This document shows, piece after piece, positions 11,050 to 21,550 of a stretch of DNA of 64,000 bases; positions within the stretch are counted from its first letter, which is position 1; every line of letters begins with the position of its first letter. A program made the position numbers and the translations under genes. The notes beneath the pieces are model-generated. The model was not told where the DNA came from, searched no databases, and saw only the letters and a program-made list of their open reading frames with translations. Origin of the DNA: Pollenia angustigena (Eukaryota > Arthropoda > Insecta > Diptera > Polleniidae); the NCBI GenBank assembly GCA_930367215.1, contig OV884056.1, positions 54,188,308 through 54,252,307 of the forward strand, given 5' to 3'.

Positions 11050-11251
11050 CAGGGGTGTGCTGGAAATCGCAAACGCAAGAATTTTAAAAGTCGTTTTTTT
11101 AGTAAGATTTCTGTAATAAAAGAATTTTATGACAATTATACAAACATTTCTCTATCAAACTGAATTTTATAACACAAATTATAAAAATTTGATAAAAAGT
11201 GTATTATTAACAGCCTTCAAGTTCTTGCGTTTGCGATTTCCAGCACACCCC
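11050..11251. mobile_element. Tc1/mariner-like MITE, copy 2 (202 bp)
   Basis: Inverted ends CAGGGGTGTGCTGGAAATCG and CGATTTCCAGCACACCCC, followed inward by CAAACGCAAGAA blocks. The interior is AT-rich and matches the copies at 3246 and 28779. The overlapping plus-strand frames at 10969-11163 and 11129-11329 are products of this repeat. Confidence 0.8.
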
Positions 11252-11521
11252 ACATTGTCATCTGACACATGGTGGAATAAGCAGGTGGCATCGTTACGGC
11301 AACAAATACAACATTATAACAAAAATTGAAATAATATCACCGTTTACGTCAAAAAATACTTTAAACAAAAATCAAAGCGTGCCGCTGAACGTGATTAAAT
11401 AAATAAATTTTAAACCAATTTTTATTTAACTATGGTCAATATCTTATTTATTTTAATGTTTATTTCACCATGATCTGACATGTCAGATTTCCCACTGCAA
11501 AATACATACATGTCGTGTGTT

Positions 11522-11666
11522 ACAGTGCTGATACACCTTTCAATTTTTTGTCATACCAAACGTCAAACTTCATATTAAAAAAACGCTGACAAAAATTTTC
11601 GAGTTTTTTTTATATAGACTTTGACGTTTGGTATGACAAAAAATTGGCAGGTGTATCAGCACTGTT
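11522..11666. mobile_element. Hairpin MITE 'ACAGTGCTGATACACC'
   Basis: Palindrome with arms of about 60 bp: ACAGTGCTGATACACC... and TTTTTTGTCATACCAAACGT on the left, with complements on the right ending in GGTGTATCAGCACTGT. A diverged relative with the same TTTTTGTCA...AACGTCAAA core is at about 62169-62291. Confidence 0.75.
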
Positions 11667-12548
11667 ACCTTTTTAACTTTGCTTCTTTAAAAGTCAGATG
11701 CAAAGTCATCTGACAAAATTTCAATTAGAGCGTGCTCTATTTTCTTCTGACAAACCATCTGACATCAGAAATCTATGCCGAGAAGAAAACGGCAGCGGCG
11801 TCCACTATTGACGGAATCATTAGCCGGCTGCAGTTAATATTTTACAATACCGAGATATGTATAATCATGGCACCATTGAATAGAATTTATGTAAATATAT
11901 GTATAAAAACCGATTTATTATAATATTCTAAATTGGTATCATTGAATTAAAAGAAAAATATGTTAAGATGGCTAAACTTTTTTACGGCGTAAATACAAAT
12001 TTTTGTGGCGGCATTTTTATTTTGTTTCTTCAATAACTATGCGAAAAAAAACAGAGACAATGTCAGAAGCAAATTACATGTACGTTCGTGACCGAATATT
12101 ATAAACCTTCTGTAAAACAGCAATTTTAACAGACATGCACAATTACATGTGACTTGAAAAGTTGACAAGTCAGATGTAAAAAACATGTCGTCTACATGCA
12201 CCTTAATGCCATCTAATTGTATTTCAAAAAAGAAGACAAATAGGCAGTGAAGCGTTTTAGATTTATAATAAAACTGCAACTTTATACAAATGTATATCCA
12301 ATACATGGTAAAGATTTATAAAAAATATTTTTAATAATTTAAAAAATATGTATTTTATTTTCAAAAACTTGAAAATAAAGGTTGGACGATTTTTGACATT
12401 GAATTTGGTGACAAAGGTCAAATGAGGCGGACAACCCTGGTTATATTTACAAATCAATGAACAGTAATTTTGACATTTCCAGACAGTGATGCCAGAAATG
12501 TTCATAAAATCAACAACCGTGTTACATGAGAAAACTTCTAACATGATA
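11667..12548. other. Degenerate repeat DNA
   Basis: Several short pieces of the local MITE families are visible, for example the ACAACCGTGTTACATGAGAAAAC segment near 12513, which belongs to the family at 15659 and 61630. No coding potential is supported. The short frames at 11732, 12037, 12263 and 12486 lack any family signature. Confidence 0.4.
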
Positions 12549-13518
12549 CCCCAGGTCTACACTAAAGATAAATATATCAGCAAGTTAGCAATAACGTCGG
12601 CAGATATTTCTTATTGTTGCTCAGCTTATGTTAAAGGCATGGGAAAACGTATTTATGTTAACTCATAATTTGAAAAAAATCAAGGAAGAAGATGCAGTGT
12701 AAAAACTATATAAATTCCTTCTTATTCGACTTTATTATTTAAATGTATATAAATTTGTTTAACCGTGGTCTTTTTTTATATAAAAATATAAATTTTTTTT
12801 TGTTAGAGTAAAATTATTATTTTTGTATAAAAAAGAACTCAAACTTAACCCTAGGTCTACACTAAAGATAAAAATCTCAGCCAGTTGGCAATAACGTCGG
12901 CAGAATAACAAAGCAATATTTCTTATTGCTCAGCTTATGTTAAAGGCATGGGAAACCGTATTTATGTTAACTGAAAAAAAATCAAGGAAGAAGGTGCAGT
13001 GTAAAAACTGGTGCTATCTTGCAAAAATTATTTTTATTGGTATAAATTCTTTCTTATTCGACTTAATTATTAATATGTATATTAATTAGTTTAAGCTTGA
13101 GATCTTTTTATGTAAAAATATTAATTTTACTTTAACAAAAAAAAAAAAAAATTAATAAAATCAATATTTTTATATAAAAAAGATCTCAAACTTACACAAA
13201 TTTATATAAATTGAAATAATAAAGGTCGAATAAGAAAAAAATTGTATAAATAAAAATAATTTTTGTAATTTTCTTTAATTTCTTTCTCACAATATTTGCT
13301 TTTATATTTTTCTTTTTTGCTTCTTTTTTCTCAATTGACAACCAAATTTGACGTTTTATGTAAGCAATAATTGTCAGCGAAAATAAACTAACAATTATTG
13401 CAACTTAAATTGTCGGCAATAAATATGTACAAAAAATTGCTGTCTACATTAAAGATAACATAATTTTGACATTTACTGCAATATATGTCGCAATAATTAT
13501 CTCTGGTATAGACGGGCA
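12549..13518. repeat. Composite foldback repeat 'CCAGGTCTACACTAAAGATA'
   Basis: The left end CCAGGTCTACACTAAAGATA occurs at 12551 and again at about 12851 (CTAGGTCTACACTAAAGATA), each followed by the same 150-bp block (GCAATAACGTCGGCAGA...TTAAAGGCATGGGAAA...). The right end at 13485-13518 reads TTATCTCTGGTATAGACGGG, the inverse of the left ends. It therefore looks like an element with a duplicated left half. Right-half fragments recur at about 14184-14395 and 63085-63517. Confidence 0.6.
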
Positions 13519-14740
13519 GTAAACAAATTAATATAAATTTAAATAACAAATGAAATATAAAAAGGGGTGACTTCTCTGTCGTTCGTTAAAACGTCAACAA
13601 TCAAATATGTGTTATTGTTTGTTTTTATGTTGTGGCGTAACAACTACCTACATAAGAATTATGTATTTTTTAAAATGTTTGTAAAAAATAATAATCAGTG
13701 GCATATTGCTAAAATATATTGCTTTGGATCACATTAGTAATGGATTTAATTAGAAATTTTTTATACGCCACGACAAAAATACACAAAAGTCGGCAACATT
13801 GATCAATACAAAAAAATAACCCTACAAAAATATATGTGATCATTCAACGGATTGCAATTGCGGAACGAGGAACGACAAAAAATGAACTATTGAAAAAGTC
13901 CGCACCGTTCCTTTTAGGGAATCGTTCAATGGAACTAGGTCGTTCCGGAACGACACAACTCTAAATAGCAGTATATTCTCCTCCTCTCTCACCCATAAGC
14001 TCAGACTTTCTGAAAGAAAACTTTCATAGTGTAAACCCAGACTAACTAACAATTGTGAACAAATTAATTCTAATAAAGTTTGTAAAGTAGAATAAGTGTG
14101 TGCACTTATATTTGCAATTTAAAGAACTCACCGGTTTATTATAAAGGGAGTAAATCGAAACGCGTTTATTAAAGGAAAAACGTACCAATATTAATAAAAA
14201 TAATTTTTGTAATTTTAACTTAGTGTTTATTAAATTCTTTAATTTAATTCTTTTACTACAATTATAATTTGCTACCATTTCAAAAAATTAATTTCTTTCT
14301 TACACAATTTGCTTCTATTTTTTTCTTTTTTCAATTGACAACCAAATTTTACGTTTTATGCAAGCAATAATTGTCAACGAAAATGGACTTCAAAACAAAT
14401 CCTCTTGAGTATACTATGGAGTGGTTTTAAAACTACTCCTTAGTGGTCCAATGGTGGGTTATATGGTCCTCTCCTAGGACATCGTAATGTTAAATAGAAA
14501 TAGGTTTTTTCCATACGTATGGGTTACTTTTGGACTAGTCCTGGTCCCTTGTGGACTACTCTTTACACGCGTGTTTGGACTGGTCCTATTATTTGCATTT
14601 AAATGCATAACCAAAACTAAACAAATTACTAACACACTTGCAACATTTTCAGATTAGTTGTTCCACTCTAACATATATGTTAGAATGGTACAACTAACAT
14701 TTATAATTTGTGACTAAAGTAGTGAGATAAAAAATTACTA
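13519..14740. other. Mixed MITE fragments, no gene
   Basis: Holds half of the hairpin element seen complete at 42195-42338 (CTTTCTGAAAGAAAACTTTC at about 14008-14028). It also holds a copy of the right half of the preceding repeat (14184-14395) and an imperfect repeat, at about 14395-14590, of TGGACTAGTCCTGG-type sequence that recurs inverted at about 46850-47040. Confidence 0.45.
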
Positions 14741-14748
14741 TAAAAAAA

Positions 14749-14937
14749 GTGACACCGCCAAAAAGCTATAATCAGAATGCTAGTGGTAAAGAAGGGCGTA
14801 TTGATGCTGGCTTCAGAGAACGTGGATTATCAGGAAACAACAGAGGTCATGTGCGAAAAGCCCGCTTTACAGGTAGCGGCCATTCGAGTGGTGGCTTTGG
14901 CCAGGAAAATCGTTTAGGATTTGGTGATGATAATTAA
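14749..14937 (+). CDS. Small Gly/Ser/Arg-rich ORF, possible gene fragment
   Basis: A 62-63 codon open stretch that starts at a GTG (not an ATG) and stops at TAA. Composition is unlike the surrounding DNA: about half GC in an otherwise 25-30% GC region, with normal-looking codon use. The peptide has an RGLSGNNRGH and a GSGHSSGGFGQ stretch, as in the RGG/SGG tails of RNA-binding proteins and helicases. I do not recognise the family. It could be a fragment of a processed gene copy, a captured exon, or a real exon of an unseen gene. No splice sites clearly frame it. Confidence 0.25.
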   Translation: MTPPKSYNQNASGKEGRIDAGFRERGLSGNNRGHVRKARFTGSGHSSGGFGQENRLGFGDDN

Positions 14938-15658
14938 GGAACAAAAAGTATTATTAAAAATCCTGATGGCTTTTCAAGTATGTATATAATTTTTTGCAAC
15001 AAATTGTTAACAAAATAAAATGTCTTTTAAAGATCTACGATTAATTGATTGTAAAAACGTATGTTTACCTACATTTCCAAACTCATGCAAGAAGAGGATC
15101 CTTAAAGAGCAGCCACAGAAATAATGGTACGTGGTATTTACTTTACTGAAATCTAATTTCCTGACTGTAAGGTATTAATGAAATTCCATTTAATTTTTTT
15201 AATAAAAAATTTAATTTAAAATTAAAATTAAAAAAAAGTATTTTTTTATAAAGGTTAGTATTAACCAATTTTTACGTTATAAATAACTAGTTAGTGCTAA
15301 CCAATACTTACGTTATGACTAACTAGTTAGCATTAACCACTATTTTGGTTATCATTGACTAATAAAAAGCAGTACAGATATACATATGTTCCGTAGTCGA
15401 GTGGAATTCATTAGTTAGAAAGAGATACAAAATTTTGCTCTTAATAAACTAATAGAAACTTTAATCAATATATTGGTCAACACTACCGGTCTTGTAGGGT
15501 TGTTTGTATAGGTTTATGTCAAAGTTTTGTTTATGTTTACAAAAAGTCCACGTTTTGTGCTGTGCTTATTATATTTTATTAAAGTTTTTGATAATTTTAA
15601 ATTCAAATAAATAAGATACGAATTCGCCTTGTCAGGAACTTTGCCAAAAAAGCAACTG
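14938..15658. other. AT-rich spacer
   Basis: Three nearly identical short phrases, around 15256, 15291 and 15329, read TTAGTATTAACCA / TTAGTGCTAACCAATA / TTAGCATTAACCACTA, each followed by a TTACGTTAT-like phrase: a small decayed tandem array. No gene is supported. Confidence 0.4.
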
Positions 15659-15905
15659 CCCGTCTACAACTGACATGATTTGCTGTTAAAACATTCGCAT
15701 TAACAACCGTGTTATAACATGAGAAAACCTCTTAGTGCTGGTTCACACACGTCAAGTTTAACTCATCAAGTCTTGAGTTTTTAGGAGAGCTCAAGACTTG
15801 ACGAGTTAAACTTGACGTGTGTGAACCGGCACTTACATGATGAGTCTATACTTAACACTAACATTATTTAGTGTTAATGTTAAGCATTTCATGTCAGTTG
15901 TAGAC
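15659..15905. mobile_element. MITE 'GTCTACAACTGACATG', copy 1, carrying a nested hairpin
   Basis: Ends CCGTCTACAACTGACATGA and TTCATGTCAGTTGTAGACTG are inverted, with a second internal palindrome (TTAACACTAACATTATTTAG and TTAGTGTTAATGTTAAGC). A sister copy without the nested insertion lies at 61630-61801 and shares the interior phrase ACAACCGTGTTA...CATGAG. Comparing the two shows where the nested hairpin (15735-15832) entered. Confidence 0.78.
15735..15832. mobile_element. 98-bp hairpin MITE with TTA target duplication (PIF/Harbinger-like)
   Basis: Almost perfect palindrome: GTGCTGGTTCACACACGTCA ... TGACGTGTGTGAACCGGCAC, arms about 45 bp. It is flanked by TTA at 15732-15734 and 15833-15835. 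A 3-bp TWA duplication is the PIF/Harbinger signature. It lies inside another MITE, as shown by the uninterrupted sister copy at 61.7 kb. Confidence 0.75.
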
Positions 15906-16076
15906 TGTATGTAAAGAAACAGAGCTATTATCAAGGCGAATTAATTTTCGCCTTGGCTAATATCAAACAGCTGCAGAGGTTAATGTTTATAAACGCGTTT
16001 TCCTAATAATTTATATTTTTCAGCAGTAAATGTTTAATTAAAAAGAATTGTAATTAAAGTTATTTAAAATTTTAGT

Positions 16077-19000
16077 ATGGAAGCCAAGAAAATATCTTTT
16101 AGCTTTAGTAAAATCAGTAAAAAGCTTAATTTATTGCCAATAAAAGATCATGTTAAAACTGACACAAAAGTGGAATTAATAAAATGTTTAGAGGGTCAGG
16201 AAATAAAATTGGTAGTGTAAGTATTAACAATATTTTTAGTATTAAAAAAATGCAACCTATTTTATTTAAATTTGCAAAAAAAAAAAACAGAGAAAAAATC
16301 GAAGAGCCCCCTTTAACAATTCCTTTAAAGGAAGCACACAAGACTTCTGCGGCCTTGGCTAGTTTATTGAAAAGGCGCGCAGTTTTATTAGGTGAAGAAG
16401 AACCAGATGAAAACAATGAAAAACAAACCGAGCCATCATTAGCTTCTAGCAATGAAGAACATGAAGATTTAGAAAAAAGAGCTGCTCGAGAGCTTTTAGC
16501 TGAAACGGAATTGAATAATTCCACAGATCCATCAAGCAAATTAGTTCTGCCCGTTGTAAAACCGGAAGATCTACCTTTGGATGGTGCTAAAGAGTCTACC
16601 CTTGATGAATATGAATCTATACCTATACAAGATTTTGGTAAAGCTATGCTTCGTGGCATGGGTTGGTCGGAACCACCACTAAAATCCATTAAAAAAAGTG
16701 GCGCCGTCTTAGACGATACACCTATGGTAAGACCTAAAGGTATGGGTCTAGGTGCAGATAAAGCTCTGAATAAAAAACCTCTTTTAGTGGTTCCCGAAGC
16801 TAATGAAGTGTTGGAGGTAAAACGTAATGCTTATGTATGCATTTTGAGCGGCAAACATAAGAATCTTTATGGACAAATTGAAGGTTTTGATGATTATGCG
16901 GGTAGGGTTATAGTTAAAATGGCTATTGGAGGTGCTAAGGAAGCATTTAATGAGTTTCTTTGCCAACCGGTGTCTAAGAAGGAGTATGCCCAATATGGCA
17001 AGTGTATAAGTAAGTAAATAAAATTACGATGTTAACATTTTTATACCCTTCACCGACGGTTAAAGGGTATATGTTTATAAATTTGTCATTCCGCCATATT
17101 GATATTAGACTTCTTTATGTTTATATGTATATTCTGGTTTGCTTAATTGATTTAACGATGCCGGTCTCTTTCCGTCCGTCTGTTGAAATGGGGTTTCCGA
17201 AGACCCCAAATATGTTGTTTCTCGAAAAACTTTAAATAATGTTTGCATTAATTTTAAGTAAATATAAACTACACGACAGATTTGTTTGTCAAAAATTACG
17301 TGGCTCGCGCGAGAGATATTTTTTCTTTTACAACTTAACGACGTTATAACTTTTTGCACAAAATATAAAAAGTTATTAAGATTCAACCAAAATAATTAAC
17401 CTTATTGTGTTTGGCATATTTAAGATACGCCTACGACAGTTTGGTAATAGATTAAAGAAAAAAAAGTTCACGTTTTCTTTAATCTATTACCAAACAGTCG
17501 TAGGCGTATTTTAAATACGCCAAACACAATAAGAGTGATTGCAATCCTGTTTTGGGCCCAACATATCATTTGATTTTATTTATTTATTTTTATTAAATAT
17601 CAATACAAAGAAGCCTTCGTAGCCAAGAGCATGTATTGTTAGTAAAATATCTATGTACACTTAGTAAATATCTAAATATTACTAAATATATCAAAAAAAT
17701 CGATATATCATTATTTTGTAAAAATGAAGCAAAATACGTAGACTCAGGTAATCATGAAATTCATGATTTATCTCAAGCTAATTCGTGTGCATCCACATAG
17801 ATAAAGAATTGAGATGATTTTAATAACATTTTTAAATGTCTTTCAAGTAGGTCAAAGTATTTGTTAAAGCTAACACAAAATAGAAACCACATAGTGTATC
17901 GTTGGGTAGTTACTAGTTTTCCGCACGGAAAGAAATGTTTTGATATATGTGCATTAGTTGAATAGAACATGCAGTATAACAATTACAACCAATAATATTT
18001 TAACTTTTACGTTAAAAATTTGCTTCATTGTACAAAAAGTGACGAATGAGGCAAAACAGTGTCAAGAGAACTGTAAAATTAAGGATATGTAGCAATGTTA
18101 TGGCTCGATATCTCTTAATATATTCGAGATATTACAAAATGGATTAAAAATTTGAAAAGAGACACATTAATTAAATAGAATTGATTTGGCATACCAGAAA
18201 CCTCCGAACGATTTATCTCCGTAAAAGTTTCATTCGGTCCACAAATAGCTGAAATATGAGCAAAAAACAACGACTGCCTCTTATTTTCCCATAATTCCCT
18301 TGTTATTGTTTTTATATCTGTAGAACGGCACGAGCCAAAGTATCCAAATAAGGTACAATCATCTGGGTACACAACATCCGACAATATGTGGGCGGGATTG
18401 GAAAAGCGGCATGGTGAAGAGTATATAAGATTCGGCATAGCCGAATATATAATACATTGTTTAGGATTCGGTTTATATATTTAAACATTAGATTTACGTA
18501 TCAATGACTAAAGGCCCAACTATAATGTGCTAAGTTGGCTTAAGAATCTGTGCGAATACATGTTAATCATGTGTCAAACAATATTGTACTTAAGGAACAT
18601 TTTTGTTAAGTTTTATTAATCTGTCATTTACTTAAGCAAAATGAAAAACTGGTTGCACTTTCCGTACGGAATCAAATGTTTTTTGATTTTGTTTTTGTGT
18701 TTTTTTTTTTTTTTTTTTTTTTTTGTTTTCAAATGAATTTAAGAAGCTTTTTGTTGATTCTTGACAGAAGCTTACGCAAGCTTATGCGTATTATAGTGGG
18801 GTCTTTTCCCTATGCTTTGTTGCTCGAAATTATCGTATATGCCAATTTTTTTGAAATTGAGTTTTTGATGCTATCTTGTTCTACATTCAAAGAGACGTCA
18901 CCTGACAAAATTTTGTATGCGAATTCCACTTCGTTGCTCCAAAAATTGAATGTATATTTTCATTTTGGTATTGCAAGTGATATCAGAGAATAGTAGAAAA

Positions 19001-20055
19001 ATGGCTCTCCTGTAAAATTTGGTTTTGGTAACATACTATAATTTCGCGCAAAGGGGTCGATATGTTATTGGCTTGTTGGGCACTTTTTAAAATATGTACT
19101 GTGAATTTTAAAATAAATAATTAATTTAAATCGTTATCTTTACTTACAATAATTTAAATTAGATAACAGCAAGTATGATGAATACAAAAAGATGGAAAAC
19201 GAACATGGTCAAATTGTTTTTAACGAAGACAAAATTATTGATAAAGATTCAAAAGATCAACAGAAAATTAAAAAAGAACACATAAATTCAACTGAAAGTC
19301 AGAAATCCAATCGTAATGACGAGGACTTTAAGAAGATCAAAAGAGAAAATGACATTTATCGATCTGAAAGGTCTGATAGGCAGGATTATAATAAATATGA
19401 AAGCAAAAATCGCAGCAGGGATGATGAATATGATCGTAATATAGTATCTAAGAAAAATGAAGATGAGGAACGCAGAATAGAATTTAATAGAGATGCTGAT
19501 AGAGACCATAATAGGGAATCCAAAAGAGAGGAAGACAAGAATCGTAAAACTAAAGCCGAACATAGTGATAAAAGACATCACAGAAGAGAATACGATTATG
19601 ACAAAGATTTATGCAGGGATGATGTAAGAGATCCAAAAAGAGATGAGAGAGATCGTTATGAACACAAATCTGATAATCGAAATTCAAGTTCTTACAGAAA
19701 AAGTGAAGATAGTTATTCCAGAAACTGCGACAAATCTCCTAATAGAAGCAGACAACGAGAACGTGATCGTAAAGATACAGTCGAAACCAAAACTGTAGAA
19801 TTAGACGATTCATCAGACTCTGAAAACGATTCTTATGCACCGAAGCATAAAAAATCGAAGAAAAGTAAACATTCAAAGAAAAAATTAAAAAAATCGAAGA
19901 AAAGTAAATCAAAATATAAAAATGATTCATCGGATACTGAAACATCATCCAACGATACATCGTGCGATAGTGAAGAGAAATATAAAAAACACAAAAAGAA
20001 AACAAAGAAAAGCAAGAGACAACGTGAGCGTTCTCCTTCTAGGGGGAGGAGATAA
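16077..20055 (+). CDS. GPKOW: GPKOW/MOS2-like G-patch and KOW protein, three exons
   Basis: Spliceosome-associated protein of the GPKOW (vertebrates) / MOS2 (plants) / Spp2-like family, which contacts the DHX16/Prp2 helicase through its G-patch; nuclear. Exons: 16077-16216, 16291-17009 and 19163-20055. Introns are 16217-16290 (GTAAGT...CAG) and 17010-19162 (GTAAGT...TAG). The joined length is 1752 nt (583 residues) with all phases closing. Residues about 36-60 match the GPKOW phrase around LEGQEI...IPL. The G-patch is at about 159-205 (DFGKAMLRGMGW...RPKGMGLGA), and one KOW motif is at about 226-252 (YVCILSGKHKNLYGQIEG). Exon 3 adds a 297-residue charged tail rich in Arg/Asp/Glu, then Ser/Asp and Lys/Ser blocks, ending SPSRGRR. 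I do not see the second KOW of the human protein. The ATG at 16184 is in the wrong frame of exon 1 and is not the start. Confidence 0.85.
17010..19162 (+). other. Second GPKOW intron, 2153 bp, filled with repeats
   Basis: Donor GTAAGT at 17010 and acceptor TTAAATTAG at 19162. Contents: a dispersed 'TATACCCTTCACC' repeat at about 17040-17240 with a GTCCGTCCGTCTG run; a 134-bp hairpin (17400-17533); an I-group LINE tail on the minus strand (17573-17650); and a decayed end of the dispersed repeat (about 18100-18460, ending GATTCGGCATAGCCGAATAT). A T22 run lies at about 18702-18723. The frame 18676-18993 has no recognisable product. Confidence 0.7.
17400..17533. mobile_element. Hairpin MITE 'CCTTATTGTGTTTGGC' (134 bp)
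   Basis: Arms of about 60 bp: CCTTATTGTGTTTGGC...TACGCCTACGAC...TTTGGTAATAGATTAAAG and the inverse. It lies within the transcribed GPKOW intron, so the pre-mRNA would form a long stem. Elements at 39880-40013 and 46718-46808 share the AGATTAAAG core and CCTTATT ends, which makes a family. Confidence 0.75.
19163..20055 (+). CDS. GPKOW: GPKOW exon 3: charged RS/KS-like tail
   Basis: Coding from the acceptor at 19163 to TAA at 20055. The exon begins with the last two bases of an Asn codon whose first base ends exon 2. The peptide opens NNSKYDEYKKMENEHGQ, becomes a run of alternating Arg/Lys and Asp/Glu, then DDSSDSENDSY, a Lys/Ser block (KKSKKSKHSKKK), an acidic Ser/Thr block, and finally KKTKKSKRQRERSPSR. 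The composition suits a disordered splicing-factor tail. Assignment to GPKOW rests on splice phase, strand and absence of another start upstream, not on alignment. Confidence 0.72.
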
Positions 20056-21150
20056 TTATTGTTTTAATTTATTGGAATTGTACATTTATTTATTTCATTA
20101 AATGTTGTGTAAAAAGCCACTTTTGGCCAATTAAAATATATATTACAAAGCAGTCTGCCTGAATACATATCGTCATATTATTATTTGTTTAGTGCATATG
20201 CCAAGAAGTCGTAGTGGGAAAAAATGACAATAAAGGTTTACATTAGGTTTTCTGAAAATTTCCCCATAAAATTATTTTGTTTTTCCACCACTGCTTCCGG
20301 CATATGCTTTGAAGAGAAAATGTAAATTTTTGTGAACTTTCATAAATGAAGTTAGAAGTTAAAGCAGACCATACACGATTCAATTCAATTGTTAACTGAG
20401 TCGGTTGTTGTCCAAATCAAAGCGTGTATGGCCTTGTCAGTTGATTAGTTTGACGGTTGTCGAGTTGGTTGAAGAAAAATCAAAAGATTTTAATATTTTC
20501 AAGTTGACTACTAAGTCTTTCAATTCGATTGTACTGTGTGTGCTCAAGTCTCTTGATCAGCTGTCAAAATTCATTTTTGTAGTTAACTGAGCAACCTAAA
20601 TAAGAGCGGAAGCGTTTTTTGTATGTCAAAACTTCTCATTTGCATACAATTTATACGAAACAAACCATTAGAATGCGAATTAGAAACCACCCGGCTGATA
20701 AATCTTATTTGACAGATCGCTATGTCGGTTTGTTTTATTGAAATTGTATTTAAATAAAATTTTCATGTTTAAAAAAACGCTTGCCGCTTTTGTTTAGGTT
20801 GTTCAGTAAGTATTTTAAAAAATGTCTTTTATTTCATTAAATTTTAAAATAATTTTAAAATCTTTCAATTCAGTTGAAGTTGTCAACTGAGTTAAAAGAC
20901 TCAGTTGCGCATAGTTATCCTTTAAATTAAAATTTACATGTGGCTATCGGCACAAAATTCGCAATTTCAATTTATTGCATGTAATATAAAATTTGTTCGC
21001 CGAGCCGGAATTGTTCTCTTAATAACGCCTTACATACGGTAAAGAAAAGTTAAGTAAATATAGTATTATATTAAAAAGAAAATTACTTTTCCTAATTTAT
21101 TTTTAAAAAGTAATTTTTTGTACAGCATACGTATGCTTTCTGCTGTGTAC
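20056..21150. other. Convergent spacer downstream of GPKOW
   Basis: GPKOW 3' UTR (ATTAAA near 20130) followed by a foldback repeat at about 20360-20590 (GACCATACACGATTCAATTC with internal AACTGAGT repeats). No gene is supported; the 20405-20590 frame lies within this repeat. Confidence 0.4.
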
Positions 21151-21550
21151 TGGGGTCTTATCACCGCATTCGATACTATCGTATCGAATTAACTATCAAA
21201 TTTTTTTGCATACGATAGACACTAACGTATCGAATGAAAACTCGATAAATGTAATGTCGAGTTACTCGATATCGAATACTATTATTTCAAATTCAATGCA
21301 TTTCACTCGAGACCCCTGGGGTCTAATCAAAGCATACGATATCGAGCAAAATTGATCGAAATTATTTATTTTGGCATCATGAAACTCGATATCGAATGAA
21401 ATGTATTGAATTTGAAATAATAGCATTCGATATCGAGTAACTCGACATTACATTTATCGAGTTTTCATTCGATACGTCAGTGTCTATCGTATGCAAAAAA
21501 ATCGATAGTTTATTCGATACGATAGCATCGAATGCGGTGATTAGACCCCA
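21151..21550. repeat. Two 'CACCGCATTCGAT' MITEs side by side in opposite orientation
   Basis: The right copy (21317-21550) is full length: TGGGGTCTAATCAAAGCATA...GGTGATTAGACCCCA, 234 bp. The left copy (21151-21316) is in the opposite orientation and shorter: TGGGGTCTTATCACCGCATT...CGAGACCCC. Together they form a large palindrome with dense TATCGAT/TCGATA motifs. A single copy is at 4711-4942. Confidence 0.75.

Noticed and set aside
16217..16239. A 23-nt first intron in GPKOW using TTTTTAG
   Set aside because: It is below the minimum intron size known for flies; the 74-nt intron gives a better family match.
16153..16689. Minus-strand 178-codon ORF
   Set aside because: It is a shadow of GPKOW exon 2.
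19288..20015. Minus-strand ORFs opposite GPKOW exon 3, with membrane-like composition
   Set aside because: The Phe/Ile-rich peptides are the complement of Lys/Asp/Glu codons, not real membrane proteins.
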